DNA from: Paenibacillus oralis
GTDB lineage: Bacteria; Bacillota; Bacilli; Paenibacillales; Paenibacillaceae
NCBI RefSeq assembly: GCF_003863965.1
Contig: NZ_RRCN01000001.1
Location: 7,251,071-7,315,070 of the forward strand
Length of the DNA: 64,000 bases
Direction of reading: 5' to 3'
Shown one piece after another: positions 37,337 to 46,087 of the stretch. The position numbers and the translations under genes are program-made. The notes under the pieces were generated by a model. That model had not been told where the DNA came from. It worked only from the letters and a program-made list of their open reading frames with translations, and searched no databases. Within the stretch, counting starts at the first letter, position 1. Each line of letters begins with the position of its first letter.

Positions 37337-37660
37337 TTATTTGCTGTCGGACTCCGTATTAACGCTGTGGCTGATGGCGCTGCGGTCAAACGTCAGCTTG
37401 GTGACGTCGTTGACGCGGATGACGACCGTATCGTCCGTCATCTCCATGATCGTACCGTGCAGGCCGCCGATCGTGACGATTTTGTCGCCTTTTTTCAGCT
37501 GATTCAGCATGGTGTTGCGCTGCTGCTGCTTTTTCTTTTGAGGACGGATCAGCAAAAAGTAAAATACGGCGATCATGATAACAAACGGGATAATCATCTG
37601 GATCAGAGAGCCTGTGCCTCCGGCTGCTCCGGCTCCTCCTGCTGCTGCAAACTGAAACAT
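37337..37660 (-). CDS. yajC: Preprotein translocase subunit YajC
   Basis: A 107-residue protein with one membrane span (IPFVIMIAVFYFLLIRPQKK, about 24-43), then a small beta-rich cytoplasmic domain (LKKGDKIVTIGGLHGTIMEM). YajC joins the SecDF complex. It is the last gene of the ruvC-ruvA-ruvB-spoIID-queA-tgt-yajC run on the minus strand, and the terminator follows its stop. Confidence 0.95.
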   Translation of the reverse strand: MFQFAAAGGAGAAGGTGSLIQMIIPFVIMIAVFYFLLIRPQKKKQQQRNTMLNQLKKGDKIVTIGGLHGTIMEMTDDTVVIRVNDVTKLTFDRSAISHSVNTESDSK

Positions 37661-37700
37661 CTTGCGCGTTCCCCCCTTTCAAAAAACAAACTACGGACTT

Positions 37701-38849
37701 TTAAAATCCTTTTTCATTGCCGAACAACCCATACTGTTCGAAAAATTCATCGCGGAAACTAAGCAACCTGTCTTCCATGATGGCCTGGCGAACATTTTTC
37801 ATCAGGTTAATGAGAAAATGCAGGTTATGGTATGTAGTTAACCGAAGCCCGAACGTTTCGTCCGCTTTAATCAGATGGCGAAGATAAGCCCTGGAATAAT
37901 TTCGGCACGTGTAGCAATCGCATTCGGGATCAAGCGGTCCGAAATCCTTGGCATACTGGGCATTCCGTACCACCAGTCTGCCCTGGCTAGTCATCGTCGT
38001 GCCATTGCGGGCGATGCGGGTCGGCAGAACGCAGTCAAACATATCGACGCCGCGAATCGCACCTTCAATTAATGCATCAGGCGAACCGACACCCATTAAA
38101 TACCGCGGTTTGTTCGCAGGCAAAAGAGGCACGGCATGTTCCAGCATCTCATACATTAATTGCTTGGGCTCGCCTACACTTAGTCCACCAATAGCATACC
38201 CCGGAAAATCCAGGGAAGTCAAATCGCGCGCGCTTTGTTCCCACAATTCTTTGTACATGCCGCCCTGCAGAATCGCGAACAGGCCCTGATCATGCGGACG
38301 GGCATGGCTTTTCAGACAGCGCTCGGCCCATCTCGTGGTGCGTTCCGTCGATTTTTTCACATATTCGTACTCTGCCGGGTAAGGAGGGCATTCGTCAAAG
38401 GCCATCATAATATCGGAGCCCAGGGCGTTTTGGATTTCCATGGCCACTTCAGGAGAAATAAACAGCTTGTCGCCATTCAAATGGGAGCGGAAATGCACGC
38501 CTTCTTCCGAGATTTTACGCATTTCGGCCAGCGAAAACACCTGAAAACCTCCGCTGTCGGTCAGAATCGCCCGATCCCAGTTCATGAACTTGTGCAGTCC
38601 GCCCGCTTCGCGGATAATCTCGTGGCCTGGCCGTAAAAAAAGATGGTACGTATTGCTCAAAATAATCCGCGCATCCATCTCCTTCAATTCCTCGGGACTC
38701 ATCGTTTTAACCGTGGCTTGGGTACCGACCGGCATAAATGCCGGAGTATCAAACGACCCGTGCGGCGTGTGCACGCGGCCCAGTCTCGCCCCGGACTGCT
38801 TGCAGGTTTTTATGTGTTCATACGTTATTGCTGCTGCCACTCTAATCAA
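37701..38849 (-). CDS. tgt: Queuine tRNA-ribosyltransferase (tRNA-guanine transglycosylase)
   Basis: Tgt swaps G34 for preQ1 in tRNAs with a GUN anticodon, the first tRNA-bound step of queuosine synthesis. Visible are LTDSGGFQVFSL (active-site Asp), MAFDECPPYPAE, GGLSVGEPKQLMYEML, the nucleophile region GVDMFDCVLPTRIARNG, and the zinc site CDCYTCRNYSRAYLRHL. The frame opens at TTG 38849, four bases after GAGG; GTG at 38840 is an alternative start that suits family length equally well. queA lies 15 bases upstream. Confidence 0.96.
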   Translation of the reverse strand: MIRVAAAITYEHIKTCKQSGARLGRVHTPHGSFDTPAFMPVGTQATVKTMSPEELKEMDARIILSNTYHLFLRPGHEIIREAGGLHKFMNWDRAILTDSGGFQVFSLAEMRKISEEGVHFRSHLNGDKLFISPEVAMEIQNALGSDIMMAFDECPPYPAEYEYVKKSTERTTRWAERCLKSHARPHDQGLFAILQGGMYKELWEQSARDLTSLDFPGYAIGGLSVGEPKQLMYEMLEHAVPLLPANKPRYLMGVGSPDALIEGAIRGVDMFDCVLPTRIARNGTTMTSQGRLVVRNAQYAKDFGPLDPECDCYTCRNYSRAYLRHLIKADETFGLRLTTYHNLHFLINLMKNVRQAIMEDRLLSFRDEFFEQYGLFGNEKGF

Positions 38850-38864
38850 CCGTCCTCTTCTTTC

Positions 38865-39893
38865 TTAATAAATAAACATGGCGTCGCCAAAACTGAAAAA
38901 GCGGTATTTCATCGCGATCGCTTCTTTGTAGGCGGCCATAATATGATCTCGTCCCGCCAGCGCGCTGACCAGCATAACAAGCGTTGATTTCGGAAGATGG
39001 AAATTCGTCAGCATAGCATCCACCAGCCCGAATTCATAACCCGGGTAAATGAAAATCCCGGTCCACCCGCTGCTGCGGACAATCGGACCGCCTTTGCACG
39101 CTTGAGCGACCGTCTCCAACGTGCGCGCGGACGTCGTTCCTACGGCAACGACTCTGCCGCCCTTGGCTTTGGTCTCGTTGATGATGTCGGCCGTCTCCTG
39201 CGGCAGCACGTAATATTCCTCATGCATGACATGATCCTCGACCCGCTCCACCGACATCGGGCGGAATGTGCCAAGGCCGACATGCAGCGTAACAAACGCG
39301 ATGTTGATCCCTTTGGCCCGTACCTGCTCCAGCAGCTCCTCGGTAAAATGGAGCCCGGCCGTGGGCGCCGCCGCAGAGCCTTCGTGTTTGGAATAAACGG
39401 TTTGATACCGCTCGCGGTCGTCCAATTTTTCTTTGATATAAGGCGGCAAGGGCATCTGGCCCAAGCGATCCAAAATTTCGTTGAAAATGCCTTCGTAAAA
39501 AAAACGCAGCACCCGCTCGCCCATGTCCGCTTCCGATTCCACCGTCGCCCGCAGCTCATCGCCAAAAACGATCACCGCGCCCGTCTTTAGTTTTTTCCCG
39601 GGCTTGACCAGGGCTTCCCAGCGGTCTTCCCCAAGGTTTTTCAGAAGCAGCACTTCCGCTTTGGCGCCGGTATCCTGTTTGACCCCGAACAACCGGGCCG
39701 GGATCACGCGGGTATCGTTCAGCACAAGCGTATCGCCGGGATGAAGATAATCCAAAATAGCGGAAAAACTATGATGGCGGATTTCTCCGGTTTCCTTGTT
39801 CAATGTCAAGAGTCGCGAAGCGCTCCGCTCCGGAAGCGGAGTTTGGGCAATCAGTTCCTCCGGAAGATCGAAGTCGTACATATCTACATTCAT
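38865..39893 (-). CDS. queA: S-adenosylmethionine:tRNA ribosyltransferase-isomerase QueA
   Basis: QueA adds the ribosyl group of S-adenosylmethionine to preQ1-tRNA to form epoxyqueuosine. The protein starts MNVDMYDFDLPEELIAQTPL and shows RLFGVKQDTGAKAEVLLLK, PPYIKEKLDDRERYQTVYS, then AAPTAGLHFTEELL and GTTSARTLE. ATG at 39893 gives the usual family start (342 residues); an ATG at 39905 has no spacing from AAGGA. It lies between the SpoIID-like gene and tgt. Confidence 0.95.
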   Translation of the reverse strand: MNVDMYDFDLPEELIAQTPLPERSASRLLTLNKETGEIRHHSFSAILDYLHPGDTLVLNDTRVIPARLFGVKQDTGAKAEVLLLKNLGEDRWEALVKPGKKLKTGAVIVFGDELRATVESEADMGERVLRFFYEGIFNEILDRLGQMPLPPYIKEKLDDRERYQTVYSKHEGSAAAPTAGLHFTEELLEQVRAKGINIAFVTLHVGLGTFRPMSVERVEDHVMHEEYYVLPQETADIINETKAKGGRVVAVGTTSARTLETVAQACKGGPIVRSSGWTGIFIYPGYEFGLVDAMLTNFHLPKSTLVMLVSALAGRDHIMAAYKEAIAMKYRFFSFGDAMFIY

Positions 39894-39901
39894 TGTTCTG
39901 C

Positions 39902-41998
39902 TCATTCCTTAACGATAGTTACATTTTGGTAGTAGTGTTGCAATATTTCCCGGTAATCATACCCGGCGTCGGCCATTCCTTTGGCTCCCCATTGAGATAA
40001 TCCGAGCCCGTGGCCGTTTCCGCGGCCGACAAACAGAAAAGCGTTGCTCTTGTCGATGACCCGGGCCGTTTGGTCCGCGCCCAGCACCACCATACTTCCG
40101 CCGCTCAAGGACGTTTTTCCGGAAGCGGATAAAACCGCCGCGTCAGAAGCGGCCGAACCGGTGGCCTCTCCGGCACCTTGAACAGTATACCTTCCGGTTG
40201 GAACAATTTCAAACAGGGTGCTGGGCAAGCCGTTTAAGGCGGATCGGAATGAATCCGGATATTTAACGTCCAAAACTTGGCCGTTCGCTTTGATTTGCGT
40301 CACTCTTCCGGACGTTCCTCTTTGCGTAACCTCCAGGCTCGTAATCGGAGAAGGCGCTTCGGCCGCCGTTTTGCCTTTTAGCGATTTTGACAGCTGATCG
40401 GAGGTGTAAGGCCCCCGAATCCAAGCATAGGAACTGGACTCCTCCACCTTGCTGAGCACGATGGCCTTATCTCCCGGGCTTAGTTTCGCCACTGGATCAG
40501 CGTCGGATTGAATCAGGGGAAGCGGACGCACGTTCACGTTGTCTGCCGTCACGGTCAATAGCTCCAGCCCGGCCGCGTTCGTTCCCGCGATCTTGGCGTT
40601 GTCTTCCCGGACATACCCGGTTTTGCCGTTGTCGAGCAGAATCTGGTACCACGATTTCAAAGAAGCCTGGGCGGACTCGTCACCTTCGCTCTTCACGCTG
40701 GCGTAAATCGGATTGACGTTGCTCCACACTTCCGCGGCATCGGCGGTGACGCCGCCGCTGTTGGATGAGAACAGGCCTTCAACCACTTTGCCGCTTACCT
40801 CCAGCACTTCGCCGGCGGTGCTTTCGACCGCTTTCACGACGCTGTCCGCCTCCTGATCCACGCCGTTGTAAACCTGGCTTAACGTGGTATCCACCAAACC
40901 CGCGACCTTATACTTGTTCAATTCGGCATTGTACAGCGCGTAGCTGCGGGCGGCGACCGCCTGCGCCTTGAGCGCTTCCTGCGGCCATGAAGACGGTACT
41001 TCGGCGGATACGACCGAATATAAATATTGCTCGAGCGGCAGCACGTTAACGAGCGCCAACTGCCCGTTCACTTTACTGATTTCAAAATCGCCCCGGTACC
41101 TGCGTTCGGAACGCTCGACGACCTTAATCGCCGAGTTGTCTTTATTGTCACGGACCATCAGCTTGGCCCCTTCTCCGTACAGTTCGTAATGCGCGGCCCC
41201 ATTCGGAGCGCCCAAAGCGAGCGAAACATCATTATGCAGCAAAATAGCAGGCGTCACCATATCCACAGGGGTTAAAAACAGCTGCGGCTCGGTTAGGGCC
41301 AGCTCGGCCTGCAATGTCGCTTGTTCGGCCACGCTGGACATCCCCCCGATCCACACCGCATACTTTCGCGGGCCGGTCATGACCGCAAACGCCTCGATGT
41401 CCTGCCCGTTCAACGTTTTGGCTAGCGATTCGGCTTCATTCCGTGAACCGAAAAGGCCGGCCGATATGTAATAAGGCCCCCGCACACTTGGCTTTTGGCC
41501 TAGGAGCTGGCCGGATAAGGACTGACTGACCCGGCCGGCAGCTGTCAGGGCCTCGGCCGCGCTGGCGTACGGGCCGGTATAAATCCGGTAAACCGTGCCG
41601 TCCGGCCGATCAACCGCGTAGGCCACCGGTTTGTCGGCGGTGCCCTGCAGTTTTTTGACCGCGGCGGCGACCGTTCCCCAATCGGCGCTTTCCAGCGCCT
41701 TCACTTTAAAGCCGTTGACGCTAAAGCGGGAGGTTTCGGCTGCGGCCATTTCCAGCCAAGGCTCAAACTCCCCGCCAGTTAAGATGCCCGCTTCCGCGGC
41801 CGCTTCCGCCTTCAGCGTTACCGCCGGCGCGGTCGATCTGTAGGTGCTGCCAAGATCCAGGTACATGGCTACGCGAACTTGTTCGGAAGCCGCAGCGCCG
41901 GCAACCCCCGGAAATTGTACCGCTGTAGTCAGCAGCAGAGCGGCTGCGATTCCTTTTCCCCATTTGCTGAATGTGATTGCCCGTTTCGTCCCTCTCAA
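39902..41998 (-). CDS. SpoIID/LytB-domain exported protein with SPOR-like repeats
   Basis: SpoIID-type domains are lytic transglycosylases or amidase activators acting on peptidoglycan. This 698-residue protein has a signal peptide (IAAALLLTTAVQFPGVAGA, about 15-33), two SPOR-like segments (VYRIYTGPYASAAEALTAA, PYYISAGLFGSRNEAESLA), then the SpoIID domain: LPLEQYLYSVVSAEVPSSWP, KAQAVAARSYAL, SSNSGGVTADAAEVW and the C-terminal GRGNGHGLGLSQWGAKGMAD. An SH3-like insert lies between. A TTG start at 41998 follows AGAGGAGAAT. It sits between ruvB and queA, which are adjacent in Bacillus subtilis. Confidence 0.88.
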   Translation of the reverse strand: MRGTKRAITFSKWGKGIAAALLLTTAVQFPGVAGAAASEQVRVAMYLDLGSTYRSTAPAVTLKAEAAAEAGILTGGEFEPWLEMAAAETSRFSVNGFKVKALESADWGTVAAAVKKLQGTADKPVAYAVDRPDGTVYRIYTGPYASAAEALTAAGRVSQSLSGQLLGQKPSVRGPYYISAGLFGSRNEAESLAKTLNGQDIEAFAVMTGPRKYAVWIGGMSSVAEQATLQAELALTEPQLFLTPVDMVTPAILLHNDVSLALGAPNGAAHYELYGEGAKLMVRDNKDNSAIKVVERSERRYRGDFEISKVNGQLALVNVLPLEQYLYSVVSAEVPSSWPQEALKAQAVAARSYALYNAELNKYKVAGLVDTTLSQVYNGVDQEADSVVKAVESTAGEVLEVSGKVVEGLFSSNSGGVTADAAEVWSNVNPIYASVKSEGDESAQASLKSWYQILLDNGKTGYVREDNAKIAGTNAAGLELLTVTADNVNVRPLPLIQSDADPVAKLSPGDKAIVLSKVEESSSYAWIRGPYTSDQLSKSLKGKTAAEAPSPITSLEVTQRGTSGRVTQIKANGQVLDVKYPDSFRSALNGLPSTLFEIVPTGRYTVQGAGEATGSAASDAAVLSASGKTSLSGGSMVVLGADQTARVIDKSNAFLFVGRGNGHGLGLSQWGAKGMADAGYDYREILQHYYQNVTIVKE

Positions 41999-42043
41999 AC
42001 GCGATTCTCCTCTCTATGATGCGATGCTATCGATTTGCCGCCA

Positions 42044-43051
42044 TTAAGGCGTTTCCGGCATGGGCAGCCCCAGATGCTGATAAGCCGCGGGGGTCACCAT
42101 GCGGCCGCGCGGGGTCCGCTGCAAAAATCCGATCTGCAGCAAATAAGGTTCATACACGTCTTCAATCGTTTGGCTCTCTTCGCCGATCGTCGCCGCAATC
42201 GTATCCAGTCCGACCGGCCCTCCCCGGAAGCTCGTAATCATCGCCCGCAGCATTTTGTGATCGATGAGATCGAGTCCCATCGGATCGACCTGCAGCATCT
42301 TCAGCGCTTCCTTGGCGATGTCCGTCGTGATCATCCCATCCCCCCGCACCTGCGCGTAATCCCGGACACGTCTCAGCAGCCGATTGGCGATCCGCGGCGT
42401 CCCTCTCGATCTTAAGGCGATCTCCTCGGCGGCGTCGCCGACCATTTCGATGCCGAAGATATCGGCTCCCCGGGATACGATAAAGCTGAGCTCGTCGACC
42501 GTATAAAATTCGAGGCGGCTTACGACGCCAAAGCGGTCGCGCAGCGGCGCCGACAACAGCCCCGCCCGGGTGGTCGCCCCCACCAGCGTAAACGGCGGCA
42601 GATCAAGCCGGACCGAGCGGGCGCTTGGCCCTTTCCCGATCATGATGTCCAGGGCAAAATCCTCCATCGCCGGATACAGCACTTCTTCCACCGTGCGGTG
42701 CAGGCGATGAATTTCGTCGATGAACAGCACATCGCCTTCCTGCAAATTCGTCAGCAGGGCGGCCAGGTCGCCTGGCCGTTCAATCGCCGGGCCCGACGTC
42801 GTGCGGATGTTGACGCCAAGCTCGTTGGCGATAATGTTCGCCAGCGTCGTTTTGCCGAGTCCCGGCGGCCCGTAAAGAAGAACGTGGTCCAGCGCTTCGT
42901 TGCGCATTTTCGCCGCTTCAATGTAGATTTTTAAATTTTCCTTGATTTGGCTTTGTCCGATATATTCCGCCAAGTAGCGGGGCCGGAGGCTCAGCTCGAC
43001 GGCCTGATCCTCCATCATCAAATTCGCCGATATGATCCGGTCTTCCATCAT
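42044..43051 (-). CDS. ruvB: Holliday junction branch migration helicase RuvB
   Basis: RuvB is the hexameric AAA+ motor that drives branch migration with RuvA. Seen are LRPRYLAEYIGQSQIKENL, Walker A YGPPGLGKTTLANIIA (about 61-75), Walker B FIDEIHRLHRTVEEVLYPAM, sensor LVGATTRAGLLSAPLRDRFG, and a C-terminal winged helix ending in FLQRTPRGRMVTPAAYQHLG. The 335-residue length is usual. Confidence 0.97.
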   Translation of the reverse strand: MMEDRIISANLMMEDQAVELSLRPRYLAEYIGQSQIKENLKIYIEAAKMRNEALDHVLLYGPPGLGKTTLANIIANELGVNIRTTSGPAIERPGDLAALLTNLQEGDVLFIDEIHRLHRTVEEVLYPAMEDFALDIMIGKGPSARSVRLDLPPFTLVGATTRAGLLSAPLRDRFGVVSRLEFYTVDELSFIVSRGADIFGIEMVGDAAEEIALRSRGTPRIANRLLRRVRDYAQVRGDGMITTDIAKEALKMLQVDPMGLDLIDHKMLRAMITSFRGGPVGLDTIAATIGEESQTIEDVYEPYLLQIGFLQRTPRGRMVTPAAYQHLGLPMPETP

Positions 43052-43084
43052 CGCGCGTTCGCTCTCCTTCCTGTCCTTCTCTCA

Positions 43085-43702
43085 TCAGCCGGCATACAGC
43101 AGCTTAAGCGCCTTTTTCATTACCGAATCCACCGCTTCATCCGGGCTGACATCCTCCTTCATGCGATGCCACACCTTGTCCAATTCGGCGTCCGTATATC
43201 CGAGCGCCTTAAGCCCTTCCCGGGCTTCCGGCCAGCCGGGATATGCGGATTCGGCCGCAGGGAGAGCCTCGGACGGATCATCAAATAAAGAGGGGCCGCC
43301 CATCCCTTCGAGCTTGTCTTTCAAGTCCAAAATCATGCGCTGCGCCGTTTTTTTGCCGATGCCCGGAAGTTTGGTCAGAAAACCGATATTCTCCTGGTGA
43401 ATCGCGGCCACCACATGGTCGGGACTGCCCCCGCTCAAAATGCCCAGCGCCACGCGCGGCCCGATGCCGGACACCTCGATCAGCTTGCGGAACAGCCTCT
43501 GCTCCTCGCGGGTCGGAAAGCCGAACAGCAAAATCGCGTCTTCACGGACGTGATGATGCGTATAAATCGTCACCGTCTCTTGTCCTTTCGCGGCAAAGGC
43601 GTACGGGTTTGGACAAAACACCTGATAACCTACACCCTGCACGTCCAGTACAACATACTCCGTTTCCAAATGGGCCACCTGGCCCCGCAAAAAATCGATC
43701 AT
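43085..43702 (-). CDS. ruvA: Holliday junction branch migration protein RuvA
   Basis: RuvA binds four-way junctions and loads RuvB. The N-terminal OB-fold begins MIDFLRGQVAHLETEYVVLD. Helix-hairpin-helix motifs are IEVSGIGPRVALGILSG and LPGIGKKTAQRMILDLKDKL, and a C-terminal UBA-like domain (GLKALGYTDAELDKVWHRM) contacts RuvB. The start codon overlaps the ruvC stop by 4 bases. Confidence 0.97.
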   Translation of the reverse strand: MIDFLRGQVAHLETEYVVLDVQGVGYQVFCPNPYAFAAKGQETVTIYTHHHVREDAILLFGFPTREEQRLFRKLIEVSGIGPRVALGILSGGSPDHVVAAIHQENIGFLTKLPGIGKKTAQRMILDLKDKLEGMGGPSLFDDPSEALPAAESAYPGWPEAREGLKALGYTDAELDKVWHRMKEDVSPDEAVDSVMKKALKLLYAG

Positions 43703-44202
43703 GAACGCAATACCTCATTTAATTTAGAATTTAATGTGTAAGAATGCGCGTGGCAAATCGCGACGGCCAAAGCATCCGCCACGTCGTCCGGCTTTGGGAT
43801 CGCCTGCAGCTTCAGGAACATGCGGGTCATCTCCTGCACCTGCCGCTTCTCGGCTTTGCCGTATCCGACGATCGCCTGCTTGACCTGCATCGGCGTGTAT
43901 TCCGAGACCGGCAGCCCCTTCTGGACCGCGGCCAAAACCAGTACGCCTCTAGCTTGTCCTACCGACATCGCCGTCGTGACGTTGCGGTTGAAAAACAGCT
44001 TCTCCAGCGCCACCGCATCCGGCTTATATTTTTCGATCAACTGAACCATGCCTTCATACACATGAAGCAGCCTTTCTTCCTCCGGCGTATGCGCCTCCGT
44101 CTGAATGCAGCCATATTGAACCGGAGTCAGTTTGCTGCCCTGTTTATCGATAAATCCGAACCCTACGATCGCGATCCCAGGGTCGATTCCAAGTATACGC
44201 AA
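43699..44202 (-). CDS. ruvC: Crossover junction endodeoxyribonuclease RuvC
   Basis: RuvC cuts Holliday junctions. The acidic catalytic residues are visible in ILGIDPGIAIVGFG, VALEKLFFNRNVTTAMSV and PDDVADALAVAICHAHSY. Bacillus subtilis lacks ruvC and uses RecU, while Paenibacillus and clostridia commonly have it. TTG at 44202 lies 8 bases after GGGGAG; ATG at 44208 is too close to that site, though it adds only two residues. It leads the ruvC-ruvA-ruvB run. Confidence 0.93.
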   Translation of the reverse strand: MRILGIDPGIAIVGFGFIDKQGSKLTPVQYGCIQTEAHTPEEERLLHVYEGMVQLIEKYKPDAVALEKLFFNRNVTTAMSVGQARGVLVLAAVQKGLPVSEYTPMQVKQAIVGYGKAEKRQVQEMTRMFLKLQAIPKPDDVADALAVAICHAHSYTLNSKLNEVLRS

Positions 44203-44336
44203 GCTCATCTCTCCCCAAGTGTGTGCTCGAACTCCCGTCTTTCTAACGGAGCTCGCGTCCCTTTTTGAAGCGAACATATGTATTCACTTTATTATAACAA
44301 AAGATCGCATGCATTGAGGAAAAAGTTTGTAGAGCG

Positions 44337-44395
44337 CCGGGATAGATAAGTACATAAAGTTCCGCTATTTCTTGAGCAGCAAATAAGCAGCTTCT
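44337..44395 (+). repeat. Family A repeat, 3' fragment
   Basis: GTACATAAAGTTCCGCTATTT matches the right-hand end of copy 1; upstream landmarks are missing. Confidence 0.55.
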
Positions 44396-44437
44396 TTCTG
44401 CGATAATACCACACTGGAGGGCAACGTCAACGTCCAT

Positions 44438-44480
44438 TAAAAAAAGCGCCGCCCATCCCATGATTCGGAATGAGGACGCT
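44438..44480 (-). terminator. Terminator of bofC
   Basis: On the minus strand AGCGTCCTCATTCC pairs, with G-T pairs, to GGGATGGGCGGCGCT, followed by TTTTTT. Confidence 0.6.
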
Positions 44481-44499
44481 CCTTTGGCCCGCCGCACTG

Positions 44500-45189
44500 C
44501 TACTGCTCTTCATTTTGCTGCATGACCTTCTCAGTCTGCTCTAAGGCAAAATCGCTAAAAGTGGACAAAACGCTGTTGTACTCTTCAACGTCCTGAATGC
44601 GGATGCCCTGCTGCAGCTGCTTCAAAACATCCGCCGGCAAGGCGCTCTCCATCATCTCAACATCCAATTGAAAAAAGGTCCGGATGACCTTTTCCTTCTT
44701 GGGAGGTCCGTCGAACAACGTCAGATTGCCATCCTTGTCGATGCCGATATATCCTTGCTTGCTGCAGGTTTCGGACAGCCCGTTGATCCTTTCGTCGATC
44801 CACACATCGCCGCCGGCCCCAAGCCGCCCTTCCCATTCCGGATGGGCTTTCATCAATGCCGCGATTTCATCCGGCCGCATAATGCCCAATACGCTGCTTT
44901 CTGCGCCACAGGTATAGATTTTATTCAAATGAACGATGCGGGTGCGATCCGTTCTCTTCAATTCGGTTAACCAATCATCCTCGGCCGCTTCGGGCGCTGC
45001 CTCCTGCAGCTTGCCCCAAGTTTCCATCGCGATCGGCTCATTGGTCATCAAGTTTTCCATCTGATCGGACAAGGGCATCCCGAGCCAAGCCATGATCGCA
45101 ACCAAACTGCAGGCGCCGATCGTCCAGATGGCACGTCTCCATCTTCTCCATCTTCTTTTGAGTTGCTTTTTGATATGGAAGATATTCAC
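44500..45189 (-). CDS. bofC: BofC-type forespore regulator
   Basis: In Bacillus subtilis BofC acts in the forespore intermembrane space and restrains the SpoIVB protease, timing sigma-K activation. This 229-residue protein has a basic N-terminus, one membrane anchor (AIWTIGACSLVAIMAWLGM, about 20-38), and the C-terminal BofC domain with SVLGIMRPDEIAALMKAHPE, GLSETCSKQGYIGIDKDGNL and KEKVIRTFFQLD. GTG at 45189 follows AAGGGGATAACC. Neighbouring ruvCAB is as in Bacillus. Confidence 0.88.
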   Translation of the reverse strand: MNIFHIKKQLKRRWRRWRRAIWTIGACSLVAIMAWLGMPLSDQMENLMTNEPIAMETWGKLQEAAPEAAEDDWLTELKRTDRTRIVHLNKIYTCGAESSVLGIMRPDEIAALMKAHPEWEGRLGAGGDVWIDERINGLSETCSKQGYIGIDKDGNLTLFDGPPKKEKVIRTFFQLDVEMMESALPADVLKQLQQGIRIQDVEEYNSVLSTFSDFALEQTEKVMQQNEEQ

Positions 45190-45253
45190 GGTTATCCCCT
45201 TCTGTCGGAGTTTATTTTCTATTGTGACCGACGGAAAGGGGATTTATTCAGTT

Positions 45254-45284
45254 CAAAAAAACAGCCATCCGCGCGGATGACTGT
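45254..45284 (-). terminator. Terminator downstream of tRNA-Pro
   Basis: On the minus strand CAGTCATCCGCGCGGATGGCTG forms a stem followed by TTTTTTT, directly after the tRNA. Confidence 0.8.
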
Positions 45285-45291
45285 TGATGAA

Positions 45292-45365
45292 TCGGGACGA
45301 CACGATTCGAACATGCGACCCCCTGGTCCCAAACCAGGTGCTCTACCAAGCTGAGCTACGTCCCG
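45292..45365 (-). tRNA. tRNA-Pro (anticodon TGG)
   Basis: A 74-base cloverleaf on the minus strand. The acceptor stem CGGGACG pairs with CGTCCCG. The D arm (GCTCAGCTTGGTAGAGC), anticodon arm (CCTGG-TTTGGGA-CCAGG, anticodon TGG) and T arm (GTTCGAATC) are all present. The 3' CCA is not encoded. Confidence 0.95.
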
Positions 45366-45464
45366 TAAAATTTCAGGCCTCCGGAAATCAGGCCGCTTTT
45401 TCTATTATAGCGTCGGCAATTAATTAGTCAACTCTAATTATTTATTCTTGGCTCCGAGGCATAT

Positions 45465-45944
45465 TCAATATTCGATCTTGTCGCTGGAAGCTCTCCAAGC
45501 GTTAAACGGCAGCAGGCTTTCGGCTGTTTTGATTTGTTCCATTGGAATAAACCGCTGCTCCATCGGTCTGGCGATTTCTTCATAAATGAACTGATCGTCA
45601 AATCCGATCCCGGCCGCCTCCTCCTTGGTGCAGGCATAATAAACGGCGTCGGGACGCGCCCAATAAATCGCCCCAATGCACATCGGACAAGGTTCGCAGC
45701 TGGTGTAAATCGTACAGCCTTTCAGTTGAAAATCGTTTAGATGCCGGCAAGCTTCGCGAATGGCCTGCACCTCGGCATGGGCTGTAGGGTCCTTAAGTGA
45801 GGTAACCAGGTTGCGTCCCCTCCCGATGATTTTCCCATCCTTAACCACAATCGCGCCAAAAGGGCCTCCCTGTGCATGGCGTACATTTTCGTAAGCTTCG
45901 CGTATCGCCGTTTCCATCCAATAATTATGGTTATTTTCTCCCAT
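45465..45944 (-). CDS. guaD: Guanine deaminase GuaD (cytidine-deaminase fold)
   Basis: GuaD turns guanine into xanthine in purine breakdown. The 159-residue protein carries the zinc-site motifs DPTAHAEVQAIREACRHLND (His and catalytic Glu) and SCEPCPMCIGAIYWARPDAV (two Cys), then GFDDQFIYEEIARP, which matches Bacillus GuaD rather than the tRNA adenosine deaminase TadA. ATG at 45944 follows GAGAGGTGAC. It is a single gene, with a TATAAT near 45990 on the minus strand as a possible -10 box. Confidence 0.9.
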   Translation of the reverse strand: MGENNHNYWMETAIREAYENVRHAQGGPFGAIVVKDGKIIGRGRNLVTSLKDPTAHAEVQAIREACRHLNDFQLKGCTIYTSCEPCPMCIGAIYWARPDAVYYACTKEEAAGIGFDDQFIYEEIARPMEQRFIPMEQIKTAESLLPFNAWRASSDKIEY

Positions 45945-46087
45945 ACGATGTCACCTCTCGTGTAATGCACCTTAAGCGGTGCTTTAAGCATTATAACCCG
46001 GATTGCCCGCTTTCGAAAAAGCATGAATGAGCCCTACTTGAGCTGGAGATAATTTTAGCATAATTCTTACTTCCGGAGGCTAACAGC